64,000 bases of DNA from DASXHZ01 sp036488085 (lineage in GTDB: Bacteria; Acidobacteriota; Thermoanaerobaculia; Gp7-AA8): assembly GCA_036488085.1 (NCBI GenBank), contig DASXHZ010000089.1, positions 1-64,000 of the forward strand. Reading direction: 5' to 3'. The notes beneath the pieces are model-generated. The model searched no databases, had not been told where the DNA came from, and saw only the letters and a program-made list of their open reading frames with translations. Both the position numbers and the translations under genes were made by a program. Within the stretch, counting starts at the first letter, position 1. Each line of letters starts with the position of its first letter. Positions 35,217-44,975 of this stretch are shown piece after piece.

Positions 35217-36146
35217 CTATTTCCCGAGCGCGAACGCGAGGCCACGCGGGCCGCCGTCGACCGCCGGCACGAAGACGTCGATGAACGCGCCGCTCTTGCC
35301 GTCGAAGCGGAGCACCGAGCCGGCGGATCCGCTCGCGTCGGAGCTGCTCACGTAGATGTTCCGGTCGGGCCCGATCGCGACGTATAGCGGCTCCATTCCG
35401 TCGCGCTTGATGAACGTGGCGTTCGTGACGAGACGGCTCAGGCGCGGCGGAAAGCGAAGGATGACCGAGTCGCCTACGCCGAAGTTCGCAACGAGCAGAT
35501 CTCCTGAAGGCGTGAACGCCAGCTTCCACGGCTCGCGAAGACCGCCGCGGCCGTTCGCGATGTAGATGCCCTCGAACTCGCCGGTGATTCCGTCGAAGCG
35601 AACGATCTCGCCACGCGAGCCGGTGCAGCCGAACGGACCGTTCACGCACGAATCGAAGTTGCTCACGTACAGATCGCCGTCGGGACCGAACGCGATGCCG
35701 TGGATCTCGGCGAGCGTGTAGCCGTGCGTGAACACATCGACGAGCTGGCGCGTGACAATGTCGTACCGCATCACCGCCCCGGCGCCCGCGGCGTAGAGGT
35801 TGCCGTCGGCGCCGAACGCGAGGTCATAGAACGCGCCATCCGATACGAACGTCTCGAAGGCTCCGGGCGAGCTGTTGAACGGACCGTTGATCTTCACGAT
35901 CGCCGGCGAACCCGCCTGGTTCGCGACGTACAGCGCTCCGTCAGGACCGAACGCCATCCCCCACGGCCGCCGCGCCACCGGCTGCGCGAAGAGGACGGAT
36001 GTCCCGGCGCTCGCGCTCAGCGGCCCCGCCGCCCGTTGCACGCTCGACGAGAAAAAGCCGCTCACGTAGAGATCGGGCGAGTGCGGCCGTAGCGGAAGCG
36101 CCGCGAGGAGTAAAGCGGCAAGTGTCACGCTCGCGATTGTAAGCAC
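35217..36146 (-). CDS. Exported SMP-30/NHL-like beta-propeller protein
   Basis: A 309-residue exported protein. From GTG 36146 the N-terminus is a hydrophobic signal (VTLAALLLAALPL). The body has about six propeller blades with the repeated pattern [WGI]-x-[AF]-F-G-P-D-G-x-L-Y-V-[AS]-N, as in SMP-30/NHL proteins and streptogramin lyases. No catalytic metal site is obvious. The frame is open to 36185, but that part overlaps a dispersed repeat. It is convergent with the DUF190 gene, separated by only two bases. Confidence 0.8.
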   Translation of the reverse strand: MLTIASVTLAALLLAALPLRPHSPDLYVSGFFSSSVQRAAGPLSASAGTSVLFAQPVARRPWGMAFGPDGALYVANQAGSPAIVKINGPFNSSPGAFETFVSDGAFYDLAFGADGNLYAAGAGAVMRYDIVTRQLVDVFTHGYTLAEIHGIAFGPDGDLYVSNFDSCVNGPFGCTGSRGEIVRFDGITGEFEGIYIANGRGGLREPWKLAFTPSGDLLVANFGVGDSVILRFPPRLSRLVTNATFIKRDGMEPLYVAIGPDRNIYVSSSDASGSAGSVLRFDGKSGAFIDVFVPAVDGGPRGLAFALGK

Positions 36147-36161
36147 TTCTCGCGCCGGGAC

Positions 36162-36184
36162 GCGGGCTGGAAGCCCGCGCCACA
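36162..36184. repeat. Short dispersed hairpin repeat, copy 1
   Basis: GCGGGCTGGAAGCCCGCG followed by CCACAC forms a small hairpin. The same unit recurs at 38576-38600 on the other side of the TonB receptor gene. Both copies lie in intergenic DNA. Confidence 0.7.
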
Positions 36185-36191
36185 CGACGAT

Positions 36192-38444
36192 TCAGAAGCT
36201 CGTACGCACGCCGATGCGGACCGCGCGCTTCTCGATCGGATGGAAGTGCACGTCGGCGACGCCGTCGAGCGGCTCGCCAGGGAGGCGGGACGTGTAGAAG
36301 TAGTCGACGTCACTTACCTGCGCGTTGAGGATGTTGAGCACGTCGGTGGAAACGCGGATGCGCGAGGTGACGGCGTATGCGACCCGCGCGTTCAGCGTGT
36401 TCGACGCCTTCGAGCGGACGCTGTTGTCTTCGATGAGCGGGCGCGGGCCGAAGTAGCGGTCGCGCAACTCGCCCGAGAAGCGGGCGAGACTCGCGATCGA
36501 AACGCCGATCGACGCCACTCCTTCCACCGCGCCGGGTATCCGATCGCCCGCCGGATCCGCATCGGTGAATCGGGCGCGCGAGTAGGCGTAGTCGGCGTCG
36601 AAGGAGAGCCATTCCCGCGCGTTGAATCCCGACTCCAGCTCGATGCCGGTACGGCGGCTCGGACGGCTCGGCTCCGTCGTGCCGGCGTCGCCGGCAAAGA
36701 GCAGCTCCGACGCAATGTCGAGACCCCAGAGCGATGCAGTGAGGTGGAAGCGCGGCACCGGCGCGGTGCGAAGGCCGAGCTCCGCCCCTTTCGTTCGCAC
36801 CAGCGGGTTGACGTCATTCACGACTTCGCGCGCGTCGTTGCTGTGGAAGCCGTACCCGGCGTCGGCATACAGCTCCGTATTGCGCCACGGTCCGGCGATG
36901 AGGCTGAATTTCGGGCTGACGAGCGTGCTGTCGCGCGTCACGCGATCGTCGAATCGGAACCGGTCGGTGCGGAGACCTACGACGCTGCGCAGATGCTCGC
37001 TCCACTTCAGCGACGACTGCGCGAAGAGCGCGCCGCTCGTCTCCAGCACCTGATCCTGCCGCTCCGTGTCGAGGCGGTGGCGCGCGCGCGTGTGGTACAG
37101 CGCGACGTTGCCGATGTCGTCGGCGCGCGTCTGCACGCCGACGACGTTCTCCACCGCGACGCCGCCCCACGTGGCGAGCCACCGGTGGCTCGCGTTGACG
37201 CCGAAGACATGCCGCCGATCGGCCTGTTCGAACTGATCGCCGTTCACCGGGTCGTCGAGGAAATACGTAAAGTTCGAGAAGAGATCGAGCCGGTAGTCGA
37301 CGGCGTACGCGGCGACTTCCGTCAGCGTCGTCGAGCCGTTGCGCTGCCATTCGGTGGAGAGCGACAGCCGTTTGGTATTGCCGCCGTCCGTCCCGTCGAC
37401 GAGCCCGAAGCGCGGGATGGCGCCGCCCGCGACCGCGCGTTCCGGGATCTGATCGCTCGAGTTCCACTTGGCGTCGTAGGCCATTCCCGTGATCGAGAAT
37501 CCGCCGCGCTGATCGCCGCGCGAGTAGCGCAGGATGCCGTTCAGCTTGTGAAAATCGTCCGGGCGCTGCCACGGTCCGTTGTTCCGCTCCCCTTCGAACG
37601 CGTACAACAGGTAGCCGTCCCCCACTTTCGGCGACTCGGCGTACAACGCGCGCTCGAATCCGAACGTGCCCCCCTCCGCGACGCCGATCGGATGGTCGAC
37701 CAGACTGAGGTAGTTGATGTTCACCGCCCCGGCGCTCGCGAAGTCGCCCTCGTCCGCCGAGTACGGACCTTTCTTGTACTGCACGCCGCTGATCAGCTCC
37801 GGGATGACGAAGTTCGCGTCGGCGTAGCCCTGGCCGTGCGCATGCGTCGGCATGTTCAGCGGCACGCCGGCGACCGTGATCGCGATGTCGGTCCCGTGAT
37901 CGAGGTTGAAGCCCCGCAAATAGTACTGATTCGCCTTCCCCTCCCCGCTGTGCTGGCTGATCACGACGCCCGGCACGGTTTCCATCACCTCCCCCGCCCG
38001 CGCGAACGGCCTTCGATCAATCTCCTCGGCGGTCACGACGCCGACCGTCGCCGCATCCGCAATCCCGATCAGGTTCGTCGCCTCGTTCATGTCGGTGAGA
38101 TTCCGGAACGTCTGCTTCCCCGTAACGACGACCTCCGCGCTGGCCGACAGGTAAAGTGTGGCGTCGAGCGTCTTCGCGTTCTCGACCACCACGCCGCGCT
38201 TCACCGTCGTCGCGAAGTTGATCAACTTGAACGCCACGTCATACGAACCGTTCAGGACGTCGATCGCATACGTTCCATCAACTCGGGTGACCCCGACGAT
38301 CGCCCTCCCGCCCCCGCTCGGCGTCGCCTCGACCGTCACCCCCGGCAGGACGGCCGAGGTGGAGTCGTAAACGTGTCCGCGGAGTTGGGCGGCTTGGGCG
38401 TGCAGTGCCGCAGCGAACAGGGCGAGCGCGATCGGCAGACGCAT
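36192..38444 (-). CDS. TonB-dependent outer-membrane receptor
   Basis: A 750-residue receptor. After a signal peptide from ATG 38444 (ending near LHAQA) comes a carboxypeptidase-like domain (about 20-100), then a plug domain with EVMETVPGVVISQHSGEGKANQYYLRGFNLDHGTDIAI, then a 22-strand-type barrel ending in aromatic F. Length is normal for the family. Substrate cannot be read from sequence. No TonB or transporter genes are adjacent. An upstream in-frame ATG at 38510 gives a longer but less typical signal. Confidence 0.94.
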   Translation of the reverse strand: MRLPIALALFAAALHAQAAQLRGHVYDSTSAVLPGVTVEATPSGGGRAIVGVTRVDGTYAIDVLNGSYDVAFKLINFATTVKRGVVVENAKTLDATLYLSASAEVVVTGKQTFRNLTDMNEATNLIGIADAATVGVVTAEEIDRRPFARAGEVMETVPGVVISQHSGEGKANQYYLRGFNLDHGTDIAITVAGVPLNMPTHAHGQGYADANFVIPELISGVQYKKGPYSADEGDFASAGAVNINYLSLVDHPIGVAEGGTFGFERALYAESPKVGDGYLLYAFEGERNNGPWQRPDDFHKLNGILRYSRGDQRGGFSITGMAYDAKWNSSDQIPERAVAGGAIPRFGLVDGTDGGNTKRLSLSTEWQRNGSTTLTEVAAYAVDYRLDLFSNFTYFLDDPVNGDQFEQADRRHVFGVNASHRWLATWGGVAVENVVGVQTRADDIGNVALYHTRARHRLDTERQDQVLETSGALFAQSSLKWSEHLRSVVGLRTDRFRFDDRVTRDSTLVSPKFSLIAGPWRNTELYADAGYGFHSNDAREVVNDVNPLVRTKGAELGLRTAPVPRFHLTASLWGLDIASELLFAGDAGTTEPSRPSRRTGIELESGFNAREWLSFDADYAYSRARFTDADPAGDRIPGAVEGVASIGVSIASLARFSGELRDRYFGPRPLIEDNSVRSKASNTLNARVAYAVTSRIRVSTDVLNILNAQVSDVDYFYTSRLPGEPLDGVADVHFHPIEKRAVRIGVRTSF

Positions 38445-38523
38445 CGATGTGATTACGATCATCACCGGAAGTCGGACTGGTAGCAAACCTCGCCCTGCAT
38501 CGCCGGCCATCGAGACGTGTGTA

Positions 38524-38545
38524 GGGACCGGCTCTCAGCCGGCCC
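38524..38545. repeat. GGCCGGCT palindrome family, copy at 38.5 kb
   Basis: GGGACCGGCTCTCAGCCGGCCC forms a hairpin with loop CTC. Related copies occur at 42035-42090, 59869-59889, 61887-61930, 62074-62120 and, degenerate, at 63586-63607, all in intergenic positions. Confidence 0.75.
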
Positions 38546-38575
38546 TGGTGCGGCCTAACCCGGATTAAGGCGGGC

Positions 38576-38600
38576 GCGGGCTGGAAAGCCCGCGCCACAC
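38576..38600. repeat. Short dispersed hairpin repeat, copy 2
   Basis: GCGGGCTGGAAAGCCCGCG followed by CCACAC is the partner of the copy at 36162-36184, with one extra A in the loop. Confidence 0.7.
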
Positions 38601-38610
38601 GGATGGCTAT

Positions 38611-38874
38611 CTACCGCCGGTAGTGCGAGCGGTGGTGATGGCGATGACGGAGAGCGTGGGAGTGACGGGCGTACTGGACGCCGTTGCCGATCGCGGCGCC
38701 GGCGACTGCACCGGCGGGACCGAGGACCAGGCCGGCGGCGGCGCCGATCGTGGCGCCACGGGTGCGGCTCTTCGGTTTCGACCAGTCGTTTGCGAAAGCA
38801 CTCTCAGCAGGGACCAGCAGCGCGCCCGCGAGCAGCGCTGCAATCATCTGTTTCTTACCGTTGAGGAATGTCAT
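38611..38874 (-). CDS. Small exported glycine-zipper protein
   Basis: An 87-residue protein with a signal peptide ending SAFA, a glycine-zipper segment (GATIGAAAGLVLGPAGAVAGAAIG) able to insert in or pack against membrane, and a His/Arg-rich C-terminal tail. GGAGG lies nine bases before the ATG at 38874. Related YMGG-like proteins are envelope-associated, but a precise role is not known. The His-rich tail could bind metal. Confidence 0.8.
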   Translation of the reverse strand: MTFLNGKKQMIAALLAGALLVPAESAFANDWSKPKSRTRGATIGAAAGLVLGPAGAVAGAAIGNGVQYARHSHALRHRHHHRSHYRR

Positions 38875-38993
38875 TACGTTCGACCTCCTTACCCCTCGAA
38901 TAGTGCGAAGATGGTACCAGTCCGATGCCGCGCAAGCTGCTGACTACACGGCAGTTACCACGCCAGAAAACCCTTTCCGGTGACGACCGTCTA

Positions 38994-39668
38994 ATGAAGA
39001 TGGACCTGAGACAGCCCCTCCGACTCCTCTGCGCGGCCGCGCTCGCCGTGATGATCGTTCCCGCCGCATTCGCCCAGCGTGGCGAGGCCCCCGTTCGACA
39101 CGGACCCGGCACCGGCAACCCCGACGTCCAACTCGTGCCGTGGAAGTACCTCCAGAGCGACACGCTCGTCCACGATGCCCCGTTCACTCTCTATTGGCTG
39201 CCGGCCAACAACGCGCAGGTGGACCGCTCGCCGCTCTTCGACTCGAAGGTGCTCCTGAGCGCCGCCACGCGCTGCGTCGGATTCGAGATCGTGACGCCCG
39301 ACCGCGCGAACGTCATCCGCAACCTCGGCGAGACTGACAAGCTCCCGGCAGCGCTCGTGCTCGACCGCGAGGGGAAGACCGTCGCGAAGCTCGAGAATCC
39401 GCGCGGAGAGCTCTTGACGAAAAACGTCGAGACGCTCCTCGGCGACCAGCTCGACCTGCGCGACCAGACGATGTTCCGCTCGATCATGGCCGCCAGCCAG
39501 GAAGCGGCAACCGGCCGGACCAAGGACGCGATCGATATCTACCAGGGGATCTGGAAGGACCGCTGCCTCTTCCCACTCGCGGGGAACGAGGCGAAGAAAG
39601 CGCTCCTGGACCTCGGCGTCAAAGTCACCGACACGCCGGCACCGGCGCAGACGACCACCGCGAAGTGA
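38994..39668 (+). CDS. Exported protein of unknown function
   Basis: A 224-residue protein with a signal peptide (LLCAAALAVMIVPAAFAQ). The mature part starts PVRHGPGTGNP and includes FTLYWLPANNAQ, an LPAALVLDREGKTVAKLENP segment reminiscent of thioredoxin-fold strands, and a helical C-terminus. Two cysteines are present (RCVGF, RCLFP), but no CxxC. The start could also be ATG 39000. The function is not assigned. Confidence 0.7.
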   Translation: MKMDLRQPLRLLCAAALAVMIVPAAFAQRGEAPVRHGPGTGNPDVQLVPWKYLQSDTLVHDAPFTLYWLPANNAQVDRSPLFDSKVLLSAATRCVGFEIVTPDRANVIRNLGETDKLPAALVLDREGKTVAKLENPRGELLTKNVETLLGDQLDLRDQTMFRSIMAASQEAATGRTKDAIDIYQGIWKDRCLFPLAGNEAKKALLDLGVKVTDTPAPAQTTTAK

Positions 39669-39761
39669 CGGTTCCCGCGCAAAGACACGGATAAGGAGCA
39701 GTGATCGGGAAACTGACGTAACATCAGCACAACCATCCAGACGGCAAGGAGCGAGTACGTC

Positions 39762-42029
39762 ATGAAGCGAACGCTCTCCCTTCTCCCGGTTGTGCTCTCG
39801 CTCGCAGTCGCGGCTCCCGCGATCGCGGATGAAGCGTGGGTCCTCGACATCCCCGTCCGCGGCAACGCGCAGCAGGAGACCGGCGAAGTCCGCATGGTCC
39901 TCGGCCTCAGCGCGGCGCCAAATGGATCGCAGATGGTCATCAACGGCAGCACGACGCTGACGCTGGGTCAGACCGCCGCGGTGGGTACCGATTCGGCGAC
40001 CTACGAGCTCGTCTCCGGCAACACGGTGCGCGTCGTCTATCGCCCGCTCTCGAACTTCTCGGGCGACTTCTGCACGGGTGCGGGCGCGGTCGAAAAGATG
40101 GTCCCGATGCGTTTCGTCGGCGCACAGGACGTCGTCGACTACCGCGTCTCCACCTACATCGTGGCCGCGCCGAACGCCGAGTGCTCGCAGGTGTCGAAGC
40201 ACACCGGCGACACGCCGGCGACCGTCACTCCGCAGGCCGACGGTGTCGCGCCCGCGCTCGCCGCCGTCTTCAAAGGCCGCATCGACTTCGACGTCGTGCT
40301 CGTCCTCGACAAGTCGGGCAGCATGGCGGACAACCCCCCCGGCGCCGCTGTCCCTCCGAGCAAAGCGGACATTCTGAAGTCGGCGGTCCAGGGCTTCGTT
40401 TCGCAGTGGGAGCAGGTCGATGCGCAATGCGGCGGCTGCACCTCCGACTACTCGCCCGATCGCATTGGCCTCGTCTTCTTCGACAGCACCGCCGCGCCGC
40501 AGACGCTCGTGGGTGCCGATCCTCCCGCGAACTTCTTCCTGCAGCGCGGCGCAGGCATTGCGTGGAACGGCGTCATCAACCAGGCGAATACGCTCTCGCC
40601 GTCGGGCTCGACCTCGATCGGCGGCGGGATCAACGCCGCGATGCAGCAGTGGAAGAGCGATCCGAAGAACGATCTCAGCCTGATCGTCATCACCGACGGG
40701 ATGCAGAACACCGCTCCGCTGATCTCGCCTACCGGCAGCAGCTTCCTCGGCCTCACACCGGTCGCCGGTTTCCCGCAGGAGCTGCGCCAGCGTTTCGTAC
40801 CAATCCAGACCATCGCGTTCGGCCAGCCGGCGCAGGTCGACGATGACCTCCTGCGCAATATCGCACTCGAGACGGCGGGGAACTCGTACCTCACCGTCAA
40901 CCCCTCGACGCTCTTCACGATCTTCGGCCAGACCCTCGTCGCGCTCCTCAAAGGCAACACCGTCTCGCTCGCGACGAACCGTGAGAAGACATACAGCGGT
41001 CAGGTGCCGTCGGCTCCCGTCCCGGTTGTACTCGATCGTTCGGCGCAACGCGTCGTCTACTCGGTGCAATGGGCGCCGCCGCTCGTCAACGCGCTCGATC
41101 TCGATGTCTTTGCGCCGGGTAGCGCGACGCCAACTTCACCGACGTCGACGAAGAAGACTCCGCAAGCATCGATCCAGTCGTTCGACATGATCAACCGGCC
41201 GATTGGCAACTGGAGCGTCAGCGTCAAACGCGGCGGGAAGGGAAACGAAATCGTCCCCTACTCGCTGAACGTCTTCGTCGCCGAGCGCCACCTCGACTAC
41301 CAGTTCACACTCTCGAACCTGCATGCCGCGGCCGGTGACACGCTCGGAATTCGCGTCGTGGTCGACTGGGACGGGAAGCCGCTCACCGGCCTCCCCGACG
41401 GCGCGATCACCGTGCGCATTCAAGCGCCTCCGGAAGCCTTCGGCACGATCCTTCACGACACGCGACGCCCCGTCCCCTCGGGCACGACAATCCTGCCGTC
41501 AGGCGACGTCCAGACGCCCGTCTACGCCAAGATCGCGTCGTTCAAAGGGATGTCGCTGCTCGAGCGCATCACGCCGAGGGACGTGATCACCATTCCGCTG
41601 AAAGAGGTCGGAAACGGCGTCTACGCCGCGAGCTTCTCCGACACCAAGATCCCGGGCGCGTACGTCTTCAACGCCGTTCTCGACTGGGTGAACGAGCGCA
41701 ACGGTCACGTGCATCGCGAAGAGCGGCTCGAAGAGAACCTGAAGGTGAAGGCCGATCCGGTGCGATCCACCATCGCTCTCACGTCGCCCTCCGCCGGCAC
41801 GTTCATCGCGACGATCACGCCGCGCGACGCCTTCGGCAATTACCTCGGACCCGGCTACGCCGGCCGCATCCACGTCGTCGTCCGCGGCGGCAAGCTCCGC
41901 ACCGAGGTCGCCGCAGATCCCGACCAGACGGGCGTCTACTCGTTCACCATCGTCGACGTCCCGGCGGGAACGACGCCGCAACTCGAGGTGAATGTGGACG
42001 GCGTGATCCTCGGGCGGCGGGCATCCTGA
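39762..42029 (+). CDS. Exported VWA-domain protein
   Basis: A 755-residue secreted protein with a signal peptide ending PAIA. A von Willebrand A domain spans about residues 180-400 with the metal-ion-dependent adhesion motif DKSGS and a later TDGMQNT. An upstream beta-rich domain and a long C-terminal region with Ig-like segments (VNERNGHVHREERL, PGYAGRIHVVVRGG) flank it. AAGGAGCGAG precedes the ATG. Such proteins mediate adhesion or assembly of surface complexes. Nothing nearby shows its partner. Confidence 0.88.
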   Translation: MKRTLSLLPVVLSLAVAAPAIADEAWVLDIPVRGNAQQETGEVRMVLGLSAAPNGSQMVINGSTTLTLGQTAAVGTDSATYELVSGNTVRVVYRPLSNFSGDFCTGAGAVEKMVPMRFVGAQDVVDYRVSTYIVAAPNAECSQVSKHTGDTPATVTPQADGVAPALAAVFKGRIDFDVVLVLDKSGSMADNPPGAAVPPSKADILKSAVQGFVSQWEQVDAQCGGCTSDYSPDRIGLVFFDSTAAPQTLVGADPPANFFLQRGAGIAWNGVINQANTLSPSGSTSIGGGINAAMQQWKSDPKNDLSLIVITDGMQNTAPLISPTGSSFLGLTPVAGFPQELRQRFVPIQTIAFGQPAQVDDDLLRNIALETAGNSYLTVNPSTLFTIFGQTLVALLKGNTVSLATNREKTYSGQVPSAPVPVVLDRSAQRVVYSVQWAPPLVNALDLDVFAPGSATPTSPTSTKKTPQASIQSFDMINRPIGNWSVSVKRGGKGNEIVPYSLNVFVAERHLDYQFTLSNLHAAAGDTLGIRVVVDWDGKPLTGLPDGAITVRIQAPPEAFGTILHDTRRPVPSGTTILPSGDVQTPVYAKIASFKGMSLLERITPRDVITIPLKEVGNGVYAASFSDTKIPGAYVFNAVLDWVNERNGHVHREERLEENLKVKADPVRSTIALTSPSAGTFIATITPRDAFGNYLGPGYAGRIHVVVRGGKLRTEVAADPDQTGVYSFTIVDVPAGTTPQLEVNVDGVILGRRAS

Positions 42030-42034
42030 GGCTG

Positions 42035-42090
42035 GTGTGTGGGGCCGGCTCTCAGCCGGCCCGGGTCGGCTAAGAGCCGACCCCGCACAC
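42035..42090. terminator. Double hairpin between convergent genes
   Basis: Two perfect 9-bp stems, GGGCCGGCT/AGCCGGCCC and GGGTCGGCT/AGCCGACCC, sit side by side between GTGTG and CACAC ends. It lies exactly between the VWA gene and the convergent membrane-protein gene, fitting a bidirectional terminator. It belongs to the dispersed GGCCGGCT palindrome family. No T-run is present. Confidence 0.5.
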
Positions 42091-44276
42091 TATTCGATGC
42101 GTTTCCAGACCACTACCGCGCCCTGCTCGAACGCCGGCTGGAAGTGCTCTTGTAGGTACGCCCAGACGAGCGGGGCACGTTCGCGGTTGGGGACGGCGTC
42201 CATCTCGTAACGGTCGTACGACGCCGGGATCAGCGCGTAGGTCACCTCGCGCTGCTGTTCGAGACAGCGGATCACTTCGCGCTGTCCGGACGCCGTCTCG
42301 TACGCCGCGACCTCGTTCATCGGCACGGGACAGCGCCGGTCGAGCAGGTAATAGATCAACCCGTGATTCGTGAAGTCGAAGAACGTTTCGGTGGGACCGA
42401 GGTTCTGTGAGAAGTAGTTGTTGAGCGTCGTGAGGTACTCGGCGTCCGGTTTGTCCATGAGGATCCCGCGGGCGCGGTGGATTTCGCGCACCTCGGTGAC
42501 GTTCGTGTCCGTCGTCCCGCGTTGCCGCCGTACGCTCGACATCACCGCGATGTTCGGCGTGATGCCGGCGGCAACGAAGAGGATGGCTGCTGCAACGATG
42601 CCGCAGACGCGCGCCGCCTGCCGCCGATCGCGCAGGAGCAGCGCCGTCGCGGCGAAGACCATCGGGTAGCCGCCGTTCTCGATCGGATAGAGGTGACGCC
42701 GCTCCGCGTACGACAAGCCGGTCGCGGCGACGAACGCGGCGAGGATGACGAGCGGCGCGTAGTTGCGCGGCACGTTCATCGCTAAACCGATCGCGAGAAT
42801 CAGCACCGCGGCGATCCAGACACCGATCGCCATCGACGGCCGCTGGAGAAACGCGTAGAGGACGTCGGGGAAGTAGCGGAGGTCGTGCAGTAACTTCGGC
42901 GCCATGAAGAACCCGCTGCTGCTGCCGGGAGCGAGTGAGCCGAGGGCGAGAGTGCGCGAGATGGCAGCAGTGAGAATGCCGAAGATCGCGAAGAGGAGAA
43001 CGACGGGCGCCGCGGCGATCGCGATGCCGGCGCCGATCGCCTTGAATGCCGAGCGGCGCGGAGTCATGAGAATCGCGGTCACGATCAAAGCGAGTACCGC
43101 ATACGCTCCGAAGTCGAGGCTCGTGAGGCAGGCGACGACGGTCAGCACCGCCGCGCGCCGCAGCAGGACGAACGACTCGCGGCGGTATGCGGCGACCATC
43201 AGCGCGACCGCGAAGAGCGCGAACGCGCATCGCAGCGAGGAGCCGCCGTTCGCGAAGAGCACGGCGAGAAGGCCTGCGGCGGGCGACGCCGCGGCCGCCG
43301 TCGTCACGGCGTACATCGCCGGAGCGTTGAGCTGCGACGCGAGCTCGTGGCCCTTCATCACCGATCCCGCGGTCCGCGCTCCGAACCGCATCAGCACGTA
43401 ATCGAGCGCCCCGTCTTCGATGAAGCCGTGCATCGGGACGGTCTCACGGTACGGCCGCGCGCCGTGCATCATGTCGGACGCGCGCAAGACGCTGTGTCCC
43501 GCCTCGAAGAAGCTGACGCGCAGCACTCCCTCGGACGCCCAGAGGCTGCACGCCAGTGGGAGGAAGTAGACGAACGCGGGGTACGCGACGAACGTGAGCA
43601 CCTTCTTCGATCCGCGGCCGATCCACGGTGTGACGAAGACGATGGCGAGCGCCAGCACGTTCAGCCACGCGCGATGTCCGAAGAGGAGCGTCGCCTCGGG
43701 GATGATGCCGAGTGGCGTGAACGCGAAAGCGTTGGTTTTCCGCGAGAGCGCGAGGCGCATCGCGAAGAGGACGAATGCTGATGCAATCAGCAGCAGCCGT
43801 CCGTCTGCGTCCGTCAGATCGAGCAGCGCGAAGAACGTGACGATGAATGCCGGAAGCAGCACGACGTCGTCGGATGAGAAGCGGGCGTCGAACCGGCGCA
43901 GGATGAACGCGAGCGGAACGAAGAGCACCACCGGCGCGATGACGTACGCGACGTCGGGCGAGATCACCGCGAGCCATATCGAGGCCGCGCACGCCGCCCA
44001 ACACGTCATCCTCGCCCACGGCTGTGCGTCGCTCTCCGACAGAATCGCGCTCAAACGCCGCGTTGCAAAGGCGACGATCAGCGGAAGTACGACCAGCGTC
44101 ACCGTGAACCAGAACGGGCCGCGTGCGTCGAGGCCATGCGTCCGCATGTATCCCGGCACCTGGCCCGACGGCGCCGGCCGCGTCCACAGCGGCTGCGACG
44201 CAATCGCCACCGCAAACCCGAATGCCGCAAACGCGAGGCTGCACGCGTAGGAGTAGAGGCGCTCGGAATCCGTCAA
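42090..44276 (-). CDS. Large polytopic membrane protein, GT-C-like topology
   Basis: A 728-residue protein with about 15-18 hydrophobic segments and one larger soluble loop around HSVLRASDMMHGARPYRETVPMHGFIEDGALDYVLMRFG, plus a soluble C-terminal domain of about 150 residues. The topology resembles GT-C glycosyltransferases of the ArnT/PMT type, but the acidic motif that usually follows the first helix is not clear. Function is therefore uncertain. Confidence 0.75.
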   Translation of the reverse strand: MTDSERLYSYACSLAFAAFGFAVAIASQPLWTRPAPSGQVPGYMRTHGLDARGPFWFTVTLVVLPLIVAFATRRLSAILSESDAQPWARMTCWAACAASIWLAVISPDVAYVIAPVVLFVPLAFILRRFDARFSSDDVVLLPAFIVTFFALLDLTDADGRLLLIASAFVLFAMRLALSRKTNAFAFTPLGIIPEATLLFGHRAWLNVLALAIVFVTPWIGRGSKKVLTFVAYPAFVYFLPLACSLWASEGVLRVSFFEAGHSVLRASDMMHGARPYRETVPMHGFIEDGALDYVLMRFGARTAGSVMKGHELASQLNAPAMYAVTTAAAASPAAGLLAVLFANGGSSLRCAFALFAVALMVAAYRRESFVLLRRAAVLTVVACLTSLDFGAYAVLALIVTAILMTPRRSAFKAIGAGIAIAAAPVVLLFAIFGILTAAISRTLALGSLAPGSSSGFFMAPKLLHDLRYFPDVLYAFLQRPSMAIGVWIAAVLILAIGLAMNVPRNYAPLVILAAFVAATGLSYAERRHLYPIENGGYPMVFAATALLLRDRRQAARVCGIVAAAILFVAAGITPNIAVMSSVRRQRGTTDTNVTEVREIHRARGILMDKPDAEYLTTLNNYFSQNLGPTETFFDFTNHGLIYYLLDRRCPVPMNEVAAYETASGQREVIRCLEQQREVTYALIPASYDRYEMDAVPNRERAPLVWAYLQEHFQPAFEQGAVVVWKRIE

Positions 44277-44297
44277 TGTGCCCGCAATATTAGCTGG

Positions 44298-44975
44298 CTA
44301 CCCTGGCGGGTCGTAGCGATAGCCGAAACCGACGACGGTGGAGATGCGGTCCGGGCCGATTTTCTTGCGGAGGTTGCGGATGTGGGCGTCGACGGTCCTC
44401 GTCTCGACCTCATCCGACATCTGCCACACTTCGGACAAGATCCGGTCGCGCGAGATGACGGACCCTTTGTTCCGCACCAGAAGCCACAGCAGCTCGAACT
44501 CTTTCTTCGCGAGCTTGACCTCGGTGCCATGGCGGTGGACGCGGAACGACTTCTCGTCGATCCGGATCTCCCCGTCTTCGTACGTCGACGAGTCCTCCGG
44601 GGCGACGCGGGCACGTCGCCAGACGGCGGCAACGCGAGCGACGAGCTCGCGGACGCTGAACGGTTTGGTCAGGTAATCGTCGGCGCCGAGCTCGAGGCCG
44701 GTGATTCGGTCGCGCTCCGCGCCGCGCGCGGTCAGCATCATGATCGGGATCGCCTGCGTCTTGGGGTCGCGCCGCAGCTCGCGGCAGATCGTGAGGCCGT
44801 CGAGGTCGGGCAGGTTGAGGTCGAGGATCACGAAGTCGAAGCCGCCGCGCTGCACGGCGTGCAGACCGTCCTGCCCCCGTCCGAAGATCGTGACGGTGTA
44901 GCCGTCGCGCTCCAGGTTCAGACGAACCGTAAAGGCGATGTCGTTGTCGTCCTCGATCAGTGCGATCCGCTTCAT
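44298..44975 (-). CDS. phoB: OmpR/PhoB-family response regulator
   Basis: A 225-residue regulator with a receiver domain (IEDDND at 7-12, phospho-acceptor D52, LTARG, KPFS) and a winged-helix DNA-binding domain (KKEFELLWLLV, DRILSEVW, VDAHIRNLRKKIG). It is the last gene of the pst-phoU operon, and its ATG overlaps the phoU stop by 4 bp, so it is very probably the PhoB of this organism. No phoR kinase gene is adjacent. It would be the protein binding the 7-4-7 direct repeats described at 49352, 51568, 52353 and 57370. Confidence 0.88.
   Translation of the reverse strand: MKRIALIEDDNDIAFTVRLNLERDGYTVTIFGRGQDGLHAVQRGGFDFVILDLNLPDLDGLTICRELRRDPKTQAIPIMMLTARGAERDRITGLELGADDYLTKPFSVRELVARVAAVWRRARVAPEDSSTYEDGEIRIDEKSFRVHRHGTEVKLAKKEFELLWLLVRNKGSVISRDRILSEVWQMSDEVETRTVDAHIRNLRKKIGPDRISTVVGFGYRYDPPG

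Noticed and set aside
36240..38483. 747-residue frame on the + strand
   Set aside because: Antisense to the TonB receptor; composition is that of a shadow frame.
38991..41069. 692-residue frame on the - strand
   Set aside because: Antisense to two exported-protein genes with clear signal peptides and a VWA motif.
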